A stretch of DNA of 64,000 nucleotides from Achromobacter xylosoxidans (GTDB lineage Bacteria; Pseudomonadota; Gammaproteobacteria; Burkholderiales; Burkholderiaceae_B): positions 62,001 to 126,000 of the forward strand of contig NZ_MTLG01000011.1 in the NCBI RefSeq assembly GCF_002192695.1, given 5' to 3'. Of this stretch, positions 48,576-57,825 are shown in pieces (position 1 is the stretch's first letter; each line of letters opens with the position of its first letter). The notes under the pieces are model-generated. The model was given only the letters and a program-made list of their open reading frames with translations, was not told the DNA's origin and did no database searches. Position numbers and translations under genes: made by a program.

Positions 48576-50147
48576 TCAGTCAACCTTGACCCAATCGGCA
48601 ACGAGGCGATTGTCGGCACGGTGGACCACCGTGACGTTCTTGCGCATGGCCCAGGGAATGACCTGGTCGTGCAGCGGGATGTGGCCGAAGTCCTTGGCGT
48701 GCCCTTGCAGCACGGTGATGATGTCGGCGTCACGCTTGGCCGGATCGGTTTCCGTCTTGATCCGGTCGATGATGACGTCCAGTTCCTTGTTGCTGTAGTT
48801 GCCCAGGTTGTACATGCCGTCCGCGCCCTCGCCCTTGGTGCGGATCAGGTTCTGCAGCGTGTACATGGCGTCGAAGGTGGGCACGCCCCAGCCGAACAGG
48901 TAGGCGCTGGTGTCGAACGACTGCACCTTGGGGAAATAGGTGGAGCGCGGCATGGCGTTCATGGTCGCCTTGACGCCGACCTTGGCCCACATGCCGACCA
49001 CTGCCTGGCAGATGGCTTCGTCGTTGATGTAGCGGTTGTTCGGGCAGTCCAGCGTGAAGTTCAGCGTGCCGTCGTAGCCGGCTTCCTTCAGCAGGGCGCG
49101 GGACTTTTCCGGATCGTAGGGCACGCGCGCCTGCAGCTGCTGGGCCCAGCCGTGCACCTGCGGCGCGATCATCGTGCCGGTGGGCGCGGACAGGCCGCGC
49201 ATCACGGCGCGCTTGATGGCGTCCACGTCGATCGCGCGGTACAGCGCCTCGCGCACGCGGATGTCCTGGAACGGGTTCTTGCCCTTGATGTTGGAGTACT
49301 GGAGTTCCGGACGCTTCTGGTCCAGGCCCAGGTAGATGGTGCGGTACTCGTTGCCTTCCACGACCTTGGCCGACTGGCGCAGGCGGTCCAGGTCCTGGGC
49401 CGCCGGATCCAGCACGAAGTCGATTTCGCCCGACAGCAGCGCCGCGGTGCGCGTGGCGTTCTGCTTGATCGGCGTGAACACGACCTCGGTCACGTTGCCG
49501 ACCTTGCCGCCCTTGTTCCACCAGTCCTTGTTTTCCTCGAACACCGTGCGCACGTCCACTTCGCGCGACTTCAACTTGTAGGGGCCGGTGCCGTTGGTGT
49601 TGCGCGCGGCGTAGGTCTCTTCCTTGTTGACGAAGTCCTGCGGCTTGGCGACGTTATTCTTTTCCGACCAGGCCTTGTTCATGATGAACACGTTGGTCAG
49701 CTGGCGCAGCAGCACTGGATTGGGCGCCGAGGTCTCGATCTCGACCGTCAGGTCGTCGATCTTGCGCGCTTCCTTGATGCCGGTGGTGTAGGCCTTGTAG
49801 TTCGAGGTGGGCGCCATGGCGCGGTGGATCGAGAACACCACGTCGTCGGCGGTAAAGGCGGCGCCATCATGGAACTTCACGCCGGGGCGCAGCTTGAAGC
49901 GGTACAGCGTGGGCGAAACCTGCTCCCACTCCGTCGCCAGGCGCGGGTTGACCTTGAAGGACTTGTCATAGTCCACCAGCGGTTCGTAGACGTAGCTGTT
50001 GGCGGCGATCGTCATGCCTTCGTTCTGCGAGTGCGGATCGAAGGTGAGGATGTCGCCCTGGGCGGCCCAGCGGAAGGTCTTGGCCTGCCCGATCGTGGGC
50101 ACGGCAACGGCGGCGGCGATCGCGATAGCAATCAAAGTGCGGCGCAT
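48576..50147 (-). CDS. Periplasmic solute-binding protein, SBP_bac_5 (DppA-like)
   Basis: A 523-residue exported binding protein. The signal peptide ends near IGQAKT; the mature start FRWAAQGDILTFDPHSQNE and the YEPLV and FKLRPGVKFHDGAAFTADDVVFS segments are typical of the peptide/opine/nickel family. It gives the importer its specificity, which cannot be told from sequence. ATG 50147 is chosen because the long upstream extension lacks a signal sequence. The gene begins 187 nt after the MarR gene on the same strand. Confidence 0.9.
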   Translation of the reverse strand: MRRTLIAIAIAAAVAVPTIGQAKTFRWAAQGDILTFDPHSQNEGMTIAANSYVYEPLVDYDKSFKVNPRLATEWEQVSPTLYRFKLRPGVKFHDGAAFTADDVVFSIHRAMAPTSNYKAYTTGIKEARKIDDLTVEIETSAPNPVLLRQLTNVFIMNKAWSEKNNVAKPQDFVNKEETYAARNTNGTGPYKLKSREVDVRTVFEENKDWWNKGGKVGNVTEVVFTPIKQNATRTAALLSGEIDFVLDPAAQDLDRLRQSAKVVEGNEYRTIYLGLDQKRPELQYSNIKGKNPFQDIRVREALYRAIDVDAIKRAVMRGLSAPTGTMIAPQVHGWAQQLQARVPYDPEKSRALLKEAGYDGTLNFTLDCPNNRYINDEAICQAVVGMWAKVGVKATMNAMPRSTYFPKVQSFDTSAYLFGWGVPTFDAMYTLQNLIRTKGEGADGMYNLGNYSNKELDVIIDRIKTETDPAKRDADIITVLQGHAKDFGHIPLHDQVIPWAMRKNVTVVHRADNRLVADWVKVD

Positions 50148-50334
50148 AGGTTCAACTCCTGACTGTAGTCTGAATACCGGCGCGATATTGCCTAGCCGCA
50201 AGACCTCCGTCAATTGAGGGTTTATGCGTACCGTAGGGGGTTTTCACAGAGGGAAGACCAATTGGGGACACATAAGCTTGTAACAAAATAATTGAAGTAA
50301 ACAGCGTTGGGCACGCCGCCCGCCCCACCCCCGG

Positions 50335-50832
50335 CTATTCGTCGTCCGGCGCCGACAGTTCCAGCGGCACGTGCTCGGTCATCAGCACTTCCAGCATGTC
50401 GATCAGCATCGCGGCCTTTTCCTCGCCGAACGGGGCTAGCACGGCCTTCTGGTGCTGCAAAGCCTGCTCGCACAGCGCGGCGATCAGATTCGTGCCCTTG
50501 GTGGTGATGCAGACCCGCGTCTGCCTCCGGTCCGCGCGCACGCCGGTGCGCGCCACCAGCCCTTCGGCCTCCATGCGCTGCACCACCTTGCTCAAGGTGG
50601 GCTGCTTGGTGATGGCCAGCACCGCCAGCGTGCCTATGGTTTCGCCTGGACTGCCCTCCAGGCTGGCCAGCACCCGCCATTCAGTCACCGACAGGCCGGC
50701 CGCTTTTACCTGCAGATGGAATTCCGCCGAAATGCGCTGGCTGGCCTGCGCCAGCAGATAGGCCAGATAGCCATCGACGAAGCGGCCTTTGTGCGCCGCC
50801 GCGTGCGTGTCCCGCTGCTTGTCCAACCGCAT
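50335..50832 (-). CDS. MarR-family transcriptional regulator
   Basis: A 165-residue regulator. The winged-helix core has LSVTEWRVLASLEGSPGET, recognition helix TKQPTLSKVVQRM, and the wing with RADRRQTRVCITTKG (DRR motif). The start at 50832 has GGAG nine nt upstream; the longer reading is not conserved. It is divergent from the iorA-led catabolic cluster with a 369-nt shared region containing a perfect 12-bp palindrome, so it most likely represses that cluster and responds to its substrate (inference). Confidence 0.85.
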   Translation of the reverse strand: MRLDKQRDTHAAAHKGRFVDGYLAYLLAQASQRISAEFHLQVKAAGLSVTEWRVLASLEGSPGETIGTLAVLAITKQPTLSKVVQRMEAEGLVARTGVRADRRQTRVCITTKGTNLIAALCEQALQHQKAVLAPFGEEKAAMLIDMLEVLMTEHVPLELSAPDDE

Positions 50833-51064
50833 GTTGCTTTGCTCCCACGCACCGGAATACAGGGCCGACGCGGCCCGACGAAATGCGCATTGCACCACGC
50901 TGGCGCAAACGCGCGCCATGATGTGCCGCAATGCTGTTGCGCAGCACAGGGTATACCCGGAATCGCAACCCGTTTTTGCACCATCGCAGCGCCGGAACAG
51001 TGCTGCGGACTAGAGAACAACGAGTATATACGTCATTGTTTTAGCGTGATATTTTTTGTTTTCC

Positions 51065-51076
51065 ATGAAATTTCAT
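51065..51076. promoter_or_regulatory. 12-bp palindrome, candidate MarR operator
   Basis: ATGAAATTTCAT is perfectly symmetrical and ends 8 nt before the -35 box of the iorA promoter. MarR proteins bind such short palindromes. Assignment to the neighbouring MarR is inference. Confidence 0.45.
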
Positions 51077-51084
51077 CTTTTTTG

Positions 51085-51113
51085 TTGACAGCTAAAACGT
51101 TGACTCCTAAAGT
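51085..51113 (+). promoter_or_regulatory. Sigma-70 promoter of the iorA cluster
   Basis: Consensus -35 TTGACA (51085-51090), 17-nt spacer, -10 TAAAGT (51108-51113). This is the best promoter match in the window and lies 88 nt before the iorA ATG. GTTGAC is repeated 15 nt on, overlapping the spacer. Confidence 0.65.
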
Positions 51114-51201
51114 ATTTTTAAGACGAGAATTTCCCGACGTGACGATGCTGCGCAGCAGCAACCATTGAGACCCGCAGGCCGGGCCGCGAAGGAGTGCCAG
51201 A

Positions 51202-53424
51202 ATGGCTGAAAGGTCTTTCAAGAAAGAAGTCCAGCAGTTGCGCATCGGCGCGGGCGAAGAGTTCCGCGGAGAAGGCATTCTTGCGGTCACCAAGGCCTTG
51301 CTGCAGTCCGGCGTGGGCTACGTCGCGGGCTACCAGGGTTCGCCGATCTCGCACCTGATGGACGTGCTGGCCGACGCCAACGACATCCTCCAGGAACTGG
51401 GCGTGCACTTCGAGGCCAGCGCCTCCGAGGCCACCGCGGCGGCCACGCTGGCCGCATCGGTCATGTACCCGATCCGCGGCGCCGTCACCTGGAAGTCCAC
51501 CGTGGGCACCAACGTCGCGTCCGACGCGCTGGCCAACCTGGCCTCGGGCGGCGTCACGGGCGGCTCGCTGGTCATCGTGGGCGAGGACTACGGCGAAGGC
51601 TCGTCCATCATGCAGGAACGCTCGCACGCGTTCGCCATGAAGTCGCAGATCTGGCTGCTGGACCCCCGCCCCAACCTGGAAAGCATGGTCAAGGCGGTGG
51701 AAGACGGCTTCGAGCTGTCCGAGGCCAGCAAGACGCCCGTGATGCTGCAACTGCGCATCCGCGGTTGCCACGTGCATGGCCGCTTCATCGCCAAGGAAAA
51801 CAAGCGCCCCGCCTTCTCGCTAGCGCAGGCGCTGGAAAGCCCGGCGCGCGACACCAGCCGCATCGTGCTGCCGCCCGCCTCCTTCCTGCACGAGCAGGAA
51901 AAGATCAAGGAGCGCTGGCCCGCCGCCATCCGCTACATCAAGGAACACAAGCTCAACGAGCACTTCGACGGCGACCAGGACGATATCGGACTGATCCTGC
52001 AAGGCGGCCTCTACAACGGCGTGATCCGTTCCTTGCAGCTGCTGGGCCTGGCCGACAACTTCGGCAACAGCCGCATTCCGCTGTACGTCATGAACGTGAC
52101 CTACCCCGTCATCGAGGACGAGGTCATAGCCTTCTGCCGCGGCAAGCGCGCCGTGCTGCTGCTGGAAGAGGGCCAGCCGGACTACATCGAACAGAACCTG
52201 CACGCCGTGCTGCGCCGCGCCGGCATCGACACCAAGCTGTCCGGCAAGGACGTGCTGCCGATGGCGGGCGAATACACCACCCAGGTCATGCGCGACGGCC
52301 TGCGCGAATTCCTCAAGCGGCAGCGCCCGGAATCGCTGCAGACGCATCCCGCCGCCGTGGCCGATGCCCAGGCCGCGGAACGCCAGCTCCAGATCACCGA
52401 GGTGGCGCGGCCCAAGCCCGCCCGCCCGGCCGAACAGCCCATCACCTTCCACAAGCACGTCGAAGGCCTGGCGGCCGTGGTGCCGCCGCGGCCTGCCGGC
52501 TTCTGTACGGGCTGCCCGGAAAGGCCGATCTTCTCGGCCCTGACCCTGGCGCAGGAAACGCTGGGCCAGCACCATATTTCCTGCGACATCGGCTGCCACC
52601 TGTTCTCCATCCTGCCGCCCTTCAACCTGGGCGCCACCACCATGGGCTACGGCCTGGGCGCCTCCAGCGCGGCGGCCTTCAACGTGCCGGCCGCCAAGCG
52701 TCCCATCTCCATCATGGGCGACGGCGGTTTCTGGCATAACGGGCTGTCCTCCGGCATCGGCAACGCGGTCTTCAACAAGTACGACGGCGTCATCGTCATC
52801 GTCGACAACTTCTACGCCTCGGCCACGGGCGGGCAGGACATCCTGTCCTCGCGCGCCGAAAACCCCGACCGCTCCACCAACAACCCCATCGACCAGGCCG
52901 TGCGCGGCGTGGGCGTGAAATGGGTGCGCACGCTGGACCGCACCTATGACGTGGCCAAGGTGCGCGCCACCATCGAGGAAGCGCTGACCACCGACATCAA
53001 GGGTCCCAAGGTCATCATCGCGCAGTCGGAATGCATGCTGAACAAGCAGCGCCGCATCAAGCCGCTGTTCAACAAGGCGGTCAAGGAAGGCAAGCGCGTG
53101 GTCAAGGAACGCTTCGGCGTGGACCCGGACGTCTGCACCGGCGACCATGCCTGCATCCGCCTGTCGGGCTGCCCCTCGCTGACGGTCAAGGACAGCGGCG
53201 ACCCCTTGAAGGAAGACCCGGTGGCGCACGTGGAAAGCAGTTGCGTGGGCTGCGGCAATTGCGGCGAAGTCGCCCATGCCGCCGTGCTCTGCCCGTCCTT
53301 CTACCGCGCCGACATCGTCCACAACCCGACCGGCCGCGACCGGTTCCTGGCGCGCATGCGCACCGCCGTCATCGGCTTCCTGCAACGCCGCCGCGCCGCG
53401 CGCCTGGCCCACCACGCCCTCTGA
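51202..53424 (+). CDS. iorA: Indolepyruvate oxidoreductase-type alpha subunit (IorA-like)
   Basis: A 740-residue TPP enzyme subunit. The TPP motif begins at GDGGFWHNG (Gly506-Asp507-Gly508) with IVDNFYASATGGQD completing it, and the CTGCPER segment is typical of IorA. A C-terminal ferredoxin-like region has CTGDHACIRLSGC and SCVGCGNCGEVAHAAVLC, giving iron-sulphur clusters. Family: oxidative decarboxylation of aryl-2-oxo acids to acyl-CoA. GGAG eight nt before the ATG fixes the start. First gene of the cluster; a 2-aminophenylglyoxylate-type substrate is inferred from context. Confidence 0.88.
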   Translation: MAERSFKKEVQQLRIGAGEEFRGEGILAVTKALLQSGVGYVAGYQGSPISHLMDVLADANDILQELGVHFEASASEATAAATLAASVMYPIRGAVTWKSTVGTNVASDALANLASGGVTGGSLVIVGEDYGEGSSIMQERSHAFAMKSQIWLLDPRPNLESMVKAVEDGFELSEASKTPVMLQLRIRGCHVHGRFIAKENKRPAFSLAQALESPARDTSRIVLPPASFLHEQEKIKERWPAAIRYIKEHKLNEHFDGDQDDIGLILQGGLYNGVIRSLQLLGLADNFGNSRIPLYVMNVTYPVIEDEVIAFCRGKRAVLLLEEGQPDYIEQNLHAVLRRAGIDTKLSGKDVLPMAGEYTTQVMRDGLREFLKRQRPESLQTHPAAVADAQAAERQLQITEVARPKPARPAEQPITFHKHVEGLAAVVPPRPAGFCTGCPERPIFSALTLAQETLGQHHISCDIGCHLFSILPPFNLGATTMGYGLGASSAAAFNVPAAKRPISIMGDGGFWHNGLSSGIGNAVFNKYDGVIVIVDNFYASATGGQDILSSRAENPDRSTNNPIDQAVRGVGVKWVRTLDRTYDVAKVRATIEEALTTDIKGPKVIIAQSECMLNKQRRIKPLFNKAVKEGKRVVKERFGVDPDVCTGDHACIRLSGCPSLTVKDSGDPLKEDPVAHVESSCVGCGNCGEVAHAAVLCPSFYRADIVHNPTGRDRFLARMRTAVIGFLQRRRAARLAHHAL

Positions 53425-53436
53425 GGACCCTGTTCC

Positions 53437-54981
53437 ATGAACCCGGCCGTTATGCAACAAGCCAACCCGATCAAGATTGCCATCCTGGCCATGGGCGGCC
53501 AGGGCGGCGGCGTGCTGGCCGACTGGATCGTCGACATGGCCGAGCACGCCGGCTGGTGGGCCCAGACGACCTCGGTGCCGGGCGTGGCCCAGCGCACCGG
53601 CGCCACCATCTATTACCTGGAACTGCTGCCCGAGTCCGAGGTGCAGCGCGCCGGACGGCAACCCGCGCTGGCGCTGATGCCCACCCCGGGCGACGTGGAC
53701 CTGGTGGTCGCCGCCGAACTGATGGAAGGCGGCCGCGCCATCCAGCGCGGGCTGGTCACGCCGGAACGCACCGTGCTGCTGACCTCTTCGCACCGCAGCT
53801 ACGCGGTCAGCGAAAAGTCCGCGCCCGGCAACGGCATCGCCGATCCCAACAAGGTGCTGGAAGCGGGCCGCGCCGCGGCCAAGCGCTTCCTCTGCTTCGA
53901 CCTGCAGGACCTGGCCGACCGCGCCGGCAGCGTCATCAGCGCCAGCCTGTTCGGCGCGGTGGCCGGCAGCGGCGCCCTGCCGTTCTCGCGCGATGACTTC
54001 GAAGCCACGGTGCGGCGCGCCGGACTGGGCGTGGAAGCCAGCCTGCGCGCCTTCGCGCTGGGCTACGAATCCGCCGACCAGGCGCCCGCGCAACCCGCCC
54101 CCATCGACCTGGCGCGGCCGGTGCCTGCCGTGCCCGAACGCGCCGCCAGCCCCAAGGCGCAAGCCCTGCTGGACACGATCAAGCGCGACTTTCCCGCCTG
54201 TGCCCAGCCCATGCTGGCCGTGGGCGTGCGCCGCCAGATCGAATTCCAGGACCTGGCCTACGCCACCGAGTACCTGCGCCACATGAAGGCCATCCGCGAC
54301 CTGGACGCCGCCCACGGCGGCGAGGCCCGGCAATGGGCCCTGACCTGTGCCGCGGCCCGCTACGTGGCCACGGCCATGGCCTATGACGACGTGATCCGCG
54401 TCGCCGACCTGAAGACCCGCGCCACGCGTTTCGACCGCGTGCGCCAGGAAGTGGGCGCGCGCCCGGACCAACTGGTCTACACCACCGAATTCATGCACCC
54501 GCGCCTGGAAGAAATCTGCGGCACCCTGCCCGCCGGCCTGGGCCGCTGGCTGGAAGGCTCCAAGGCCTTCGGCGGCTTCGTCGAACGCCGCCTGGGCCAC
54601 GGCCGCCGCATGCAAAGCGGCACGCTGGGCGGCTTCCTGATGCTGTATACGCTAGCGGGCATGCGCCGCTTTCGCCGCAGCACGCTGCGCCACCAGGCCG
54701 AGGCCGCCGGCCTTGCGCAATGGCTGGACCTGATCGCCCGGCTGGCCCCGCGCGACTACGCGCTGGCGGTCGAAACCGTCAACTGCCGCCGCCTGGTCAA
54801 GGGCTATAGCGACACGCACGTGCGCGGCGGCGGCAAGTACCGCCAGCTGCTCGCCGCGGCGGAACAACTGGCCGGCCGGCCCGACGCCGCCGAAGCGCTG
54901 CGCGCGCTGCGCGAAACCGCGCTGGCCAACGAGAAATGCGGCCCCATGGAACGCCAGCTGGCTGAAAAGCTGGCGGCCTGA
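53437..54981 (+). CDS. iorB: Indolepyruvate oxidoreductase-type beta subunit (IorB-like)
   Basis: A 514-residue partner of IorA. The N-terminal gamma-type domain begins KIAILAMGGQGGGVLADWIV and has QTTSVPGVAQRTGATIYYLEL, the pyruvate-oxidoreductase gamma signature. The long helical C-terminal part, about residues 250-514, matches the extra domain found in IorB proteins of aerobic proteobacteria. It follows iorA by 12 nt with GAGGA upstream of the ATG and precedes a reductase gene. Confidence 0.87.
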   Translation: MNPAVMQQANPIKIAILAMGGQGGGVLADWIVDMAEHAGWWAQTTSVPGVAQRTGATIYYLELLPESEVQRAGRQPALALMPTPGDVDLVVAAELMEGGRAIQRGLVTPERTVLLTSSHRSYAVSEKSAPGNGIADPNKVLEAGRAAAKRFLCFDLQDLADRAGSVISASLFGAVAGSGALPFSRDDFEATVRRAGLGVEASLRAFALGYESADQAPAQPAPIDLARPVPAVPERAASPKAQALLDTIKRDFPACAQPMLAVGVRRQIEFQDLAYATEYLRHMKAIRDLDAAHGGEARQWALTCAAARYVATAMAYDDVIRVADLKTRATRFDRVRQEVGARPDQLVYTTEFMHPRLEEICGTLPAGLGRWLEGSKAFGGFVERRLGHGRRMQSGTLGGFLMLYTLAGMRRFRRSTLRHQAEAAGLAQWLDLIARLAPRDYALAVETVNCRRLVKGYSDTHVRGGGKYRQLLAAAEQLAGRPDAAEALRALRETALANEKCGPMERQLAEKLAA

Positions 54982-55007
54982 GACAAGTAAAGATAGGGAC
55001 AAACGCC

Positions 55008-55985
55008 GTGCAGACACTGAAACTCATCGTCCGGGAAGTCCGGCAGGAATCGCCGCTGATCCGTTCGTTCCGGCTGGCGCGCGAGGACGCCGGCCCCCTG
55101 CCCGCCTTCGGACCGGGCGCGCACCTGAAGGTGACGGTGCCCGGCCTGCGCGAGCCGCGCTGCTATTCCCTGGTGCAATTGGCGCCGGAAGCCGGCAAGT
55201 TCGCCCAGCCCGCGGAATACCGCCTCGGCGTGCGCCTGGAGGAAACCAGCCAGGGCGGATCGCGCCACATGCACGCGCTGGCAGCGGGCGACACGCTCAC
55301 GGTCGAAGGCCCGAAGAACGATTTCCCGCTGCACGAATCGCCCGCCGGCGACGAGCCCGTGGTGCTGATCGCGGGCGGCATCGGCATCACGCCGGTGGCT
55401 TCCATGGCAGCGGCGCTCAAGTCCGCCGGACGCGCCTTCCATCTGCACTACTGTGGCCGCAGCAAGGACCAGCTGGCCTTCCTGCCCGAACTCCAGGCCC
55501 TGGCCGGCGACGACCTGAGCCTGCACGCGGACGACGATCCGTCCTGCCGCTTCGACCTGCAGGCGCTGCTGGACGCGTCCTCGCCGCGCCAGCACCTGTA
55601 CGTCTGCGGCCCCAAGGGCCTGATCGACGCGGTCATCCAGGGCGCCCATGCGCGCCACTGGCCCGACGCCCACATCCATTTCGAGCTCTTCGCGACCGCC
55701 GCGCCGCAGGCCGGCGACCAGCCCTTCGAGGTCGAGCTGCGCCAGTCGGGCCGGGTGCTGACCATCCCCGCCGACAAGACCATCATCGACGTGATGGAAG
55801 AAGAAGGCTGCGACCCGATGTACGACTGCAAACGCGGCGAATGCGGCGTCTGCCAGGCCACCGTGCTGGAAGGCGAACCCGACCACCGCGACTACTACCT
55901 CTCGGACACCGAGAAGGCCAGCGGCAAGATCATCCAGATCTGCATCTCGCGCGCGAAATCGGCGCGCCTGGTGCTGGACCTGTAG
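55008..55985 (+). CDS. PDR/VanB-family FMN reductase with [2Fe-2S] domain
   Basis: A 325-residue electron-transfer protein. The N-terminal ferredoxin-reductase barrel has the flavin motif RCYSLVQLAP, then the NAD domain with VVLIAGGIGITPVASM and CGPKGLIDAV. The C-terminal plant-type ferredoxin carries CDPMYDCKRGECGVCQA and a later Cys (IQICISRA). The length and order are those of phthalate/vanillate dioxygenase reductases. It feeds the Rieske oxygenase encoded next. GTG start at 55008 is chosen because no upstream ATG fits the conserved N-terminus. Resembles what I recall of IadC. Confidence 0.9.
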   Translation: MQTLKLIVREVRQESPLIRSFRLAREDAGPLPAFGPGAHLKVTVPGLREPRCYSLVQLAPEAGKFAQPAEYRLGVRLEETSQGGSRHMHALAAGDTLTVEGPKNDFPLHESPAGDEPVVLIAGGIGITPVASMAAALKSAGRAFHLHYCGRSKDQLAFLPELQALAGDDLSLHADDDPSCRFDLQALLDASSPRQHLYVCGPKGLIDAVIQGAHARHWPDAHIHFELFATAAPQAGDQPFEVELRQSGRVLTIPADKTIIDVMEEEGCDPMYDCKRGECGVCQATVLEGEPDHRDYYLSDTEKASGKIIQICISRAKSARLVLDL

Positions 55986-56008
55986 CCCCGACGCAAGGAA
56001 GCGCCATC

Positions 56009-57328
56009 ATGGCCAAATACCGCGACAACCCCGACGCCATCCGCGCCCTGCTGCGCGACACCGAGGTGCACAAGGACCTGTTCATCGACCAGGAGCTGTT
56101 CGAGCTGGAGATGGAACGCCTGTACGCCAACACCTGGGTCTACGTCGGCCACGACAGCCAGGTTCCCAATCCGGGCGACTACATCACCACCACGGTGGGC
56201 AACCAGCCCGTGGTGATGGTGCGCCACAGCGACCGCTCGGTGCGGGTGCTGCACAACCGCTGCCCGCACAAGGGCACCATGGTGGCGGGCGAGGCCTGCG
56301 GCAACACCGGCAAGTTCTTCCGCTGCCCCTATCACGCCTGGACCTTCAAGACCGACGGCAGCCTGCTGTCCATCCCGCTGAAGAAGGGCTACGAGAACAC
56401 CGGCCTGGAAAACTGCGAAGCCAGCCAGGGCATGGCGGCCGTGAAGGACGTGAAGAACCATCGAGGCTTCGTGTTCTGCCGCTTGAATCCGGAAGGCCAG
56501 TCCTTCGAGGACTTCTTCGGCGAATCGCTGTCCACCCTGGACAACATGGTCGACCGCTCGCCCGAGGGCCGGCTGGAAGTCGCCGGCGGCGTGTTGCGCT
56601 ACATGCACCGCTGCAACTGGAAGATGCTGGTCGACAACCAGACCGACACCTGCCACCCGATGGTGGCGCACGAGTCCTCCGCAGGCACCGCCGTGAAGGT
56701 CTGGGAGCAGGCGCCGGAAGGCACGCCCAAACCCATGGCCGTCGAGTTGTTCGCGCCCTTCATCTCGCCTTACGAGTTCTTCGAGAACATGGGCATCCGC
56801 GTCTGGGAAAACGGCCACGGCCATACCGGCGTGTCGGACTCCATCCATGCCTCGTACTCCGGCATTCCGGGCTACTGGGATTCCATGGTCGCCGCCTACG
56901 GCGAGGACCGCGCCAAGCAGATCCTGGGCGACGTGCGCCACAACACCGTGTACTTCCCCAACATCATGGTCAAGGGCCCGATCCAGACGCTGCGCGTCTT
57001 CAAGCCGATCGCCGCCGACCGCACGCTGGTGGAATCCTGGACCTTCCGCCTGGTGGGCGCACCCGACCTGCTGCTGGAACGCACGCTCATGTACAACCGC
57101 CTCATCAACGCGCCGACCTCGGTGGTCGGGCACGACGACCTGGAAATGTACGAACGCGCGCAGGACGGCCTGCAATCGCGGGCGCGGGACTGGGTCAACG
57201 TGGGCCGGCTGTACTCGCCCGACGAGGTCGGCCAGAAGAACGTCGCCACCAATGGCACCAATGAATGGCAGATGCGCAACCAGTACCGCGCATGGGGCCG
57301 CTACATGACCGGACCGGAGTCGGTATGA
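56009..57328 (+). CDS. Rieske aromatic-ring hydroxylating dioxygenase, alpha subunit
   Basis: A 439-residue oxygenase subunit. Rieske [2Fe-2S] ligands are Cys85/His87 and Cys106/His109 (NRCPHKG ... FRCPYHAW). The mononuclear iron site has DNQTDTCHPMVAH with His216 and His221. AAGGAAG precedes the ATG. It overlaps the beta-subunit start (ATGA). The partner reductase is immediately upstream. In the Variovorax iad locus, as I recall it, such an alpha/beta pair oxygenates indole-3-acetate; that substrate is inferred here. Could also be a benzoate/anthranilate-type enzyme. Confidence 0.9.
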   Translation: MAKYRDNPDAIRALLRDTEVHKDLFIDQELFELEMERLYANTWVYVGHDSQVPNPGDYITTTVGNQPVVMVRHSDRSVRVLHNRCPHKGTMVAGEACGNTGKFFRCPYHAWTFKTDGSLLSIPLKKGYENTGLENCEASQGMAAVKDVKNHRGFVFCRLNPEGQSFEDFFGESLSTLDNMVDRSPEGRLEVAGGVLRYMHRCNWKMLVDNQTDTCHPMVAHESSAGTAVKVWEQAPEGTPKPMAVELFAPFISPYEFFENMGIRVWENGHGHTGVSDSIHASYSGIPGYWDSMVAAYGEDRAKQILGDVRHNTVYFPNIMVKGPIQTLRVFKPIAADRTLVESWTFRLVGAPDLLLERTLMYNRLINAPTSVVGHDDLEMYERAQDGLQSRARDWVNVGRLYSPDEVGQKNVATNGTNEWQMRNQYRAWGRYMTGPESV

Positions 57329-57816
57329 GCGCAAGCGACCGCGAGTTGATCGATTTTGTCTACGCCGAGGCGCGCATGCTGGACGAGCTGCGCTTCGAGG
57401 ACTGGCTGGACCTGTACACCGAAGACGGCTACTACTGGATGCCGCTGGCCCACGGCCAGACCGATCCCAAGCTGCACGCCTCGCTCATGTACGAGGACAA
57501 GCTGCTGCTGCGCGTGCGCGTGGAGCGGCTGGCCGGCCAGCGCACGTTTTCACAGCAGCCCAAGAGCCGCTGCCATCACCTGCTGCAAGCGCCCACGGTG
57601 GAGCACGGCCATCCGGACGCCGCCCCCGCCGAAGGCCGCCATGTGGTGCGCACCGCCTTCCACTACGTCGAGACCCGGCAGGACGCGCAGACGCTGTACG
57701 CGGGCTGGGCCACCCACCACCTGGTGGAGCAGGATGGCGCATTGCGCATCCGCCTCAAGCGCGTGGACCTCGTCAACTGCGACTCGGCCTTCGGCAATAT
57801 CCAATTGTTCATGTAG
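57325..57816 (+). CDS. Rieske dioxygenase beta subunit
   Basis: A 163-residue NTF2-fold subunit. Seen: ELIDFVYAEARMLDELRFED and WLDLYTEDGYYWMPL at the start and RIRLKRVDLVNCDSAFGN at the end, the small-subunit pattern of ring-hydroxylating dioxygenases. It has no metal site of its own and stabilises the alpha3beta3 oligomer. Its ATG lies inside the alpha-subunit stop (ATGA), so translation is coupled. Confidence 0.88.
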   Translation: MSASDRELIDFVYAEARMLDELRFEDWLDLYTEDGYYWMPLAHGQTDPKLHASLMYEDKLLLRVRVERLAGQRTFSQQPKSRCHHLLQAPTVEHGHPDAAPAEGRHVVRTAFHYVETRQDAQTLYAGWATHHLVEQDGALRIRLKRVDLVNCDSAFGNIQLFM

Positions 57817-57825
57817 GAGCGGCTT

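Larger units (their letters stand above)
50833..51201. promoter_or_regulatory. Divergent control region of the MarR regulator and iorA cluster
   Basis: About 370 nt without a gene, AT-rich from 51010 to 51130. Contents: GTATATAC palindrome (51024-51031), GTTTTAGC (51038-51045) matched by GCTAAAAC (51091-51098) as an inverted pair, a perfect ATGAAATTTCAT palindrome (51065-51076), and the iorA promoter. The right half (51114-51190) shows only the iorA leader with AAGGAG before the ATG. Confidence 0.55.

Noticed and set aside
51820..54615. Open frame of 931 codons on the minus strand
   Set aside because: Antisense to iorA and iorB, with biased composition and no domain; a GC artefact.
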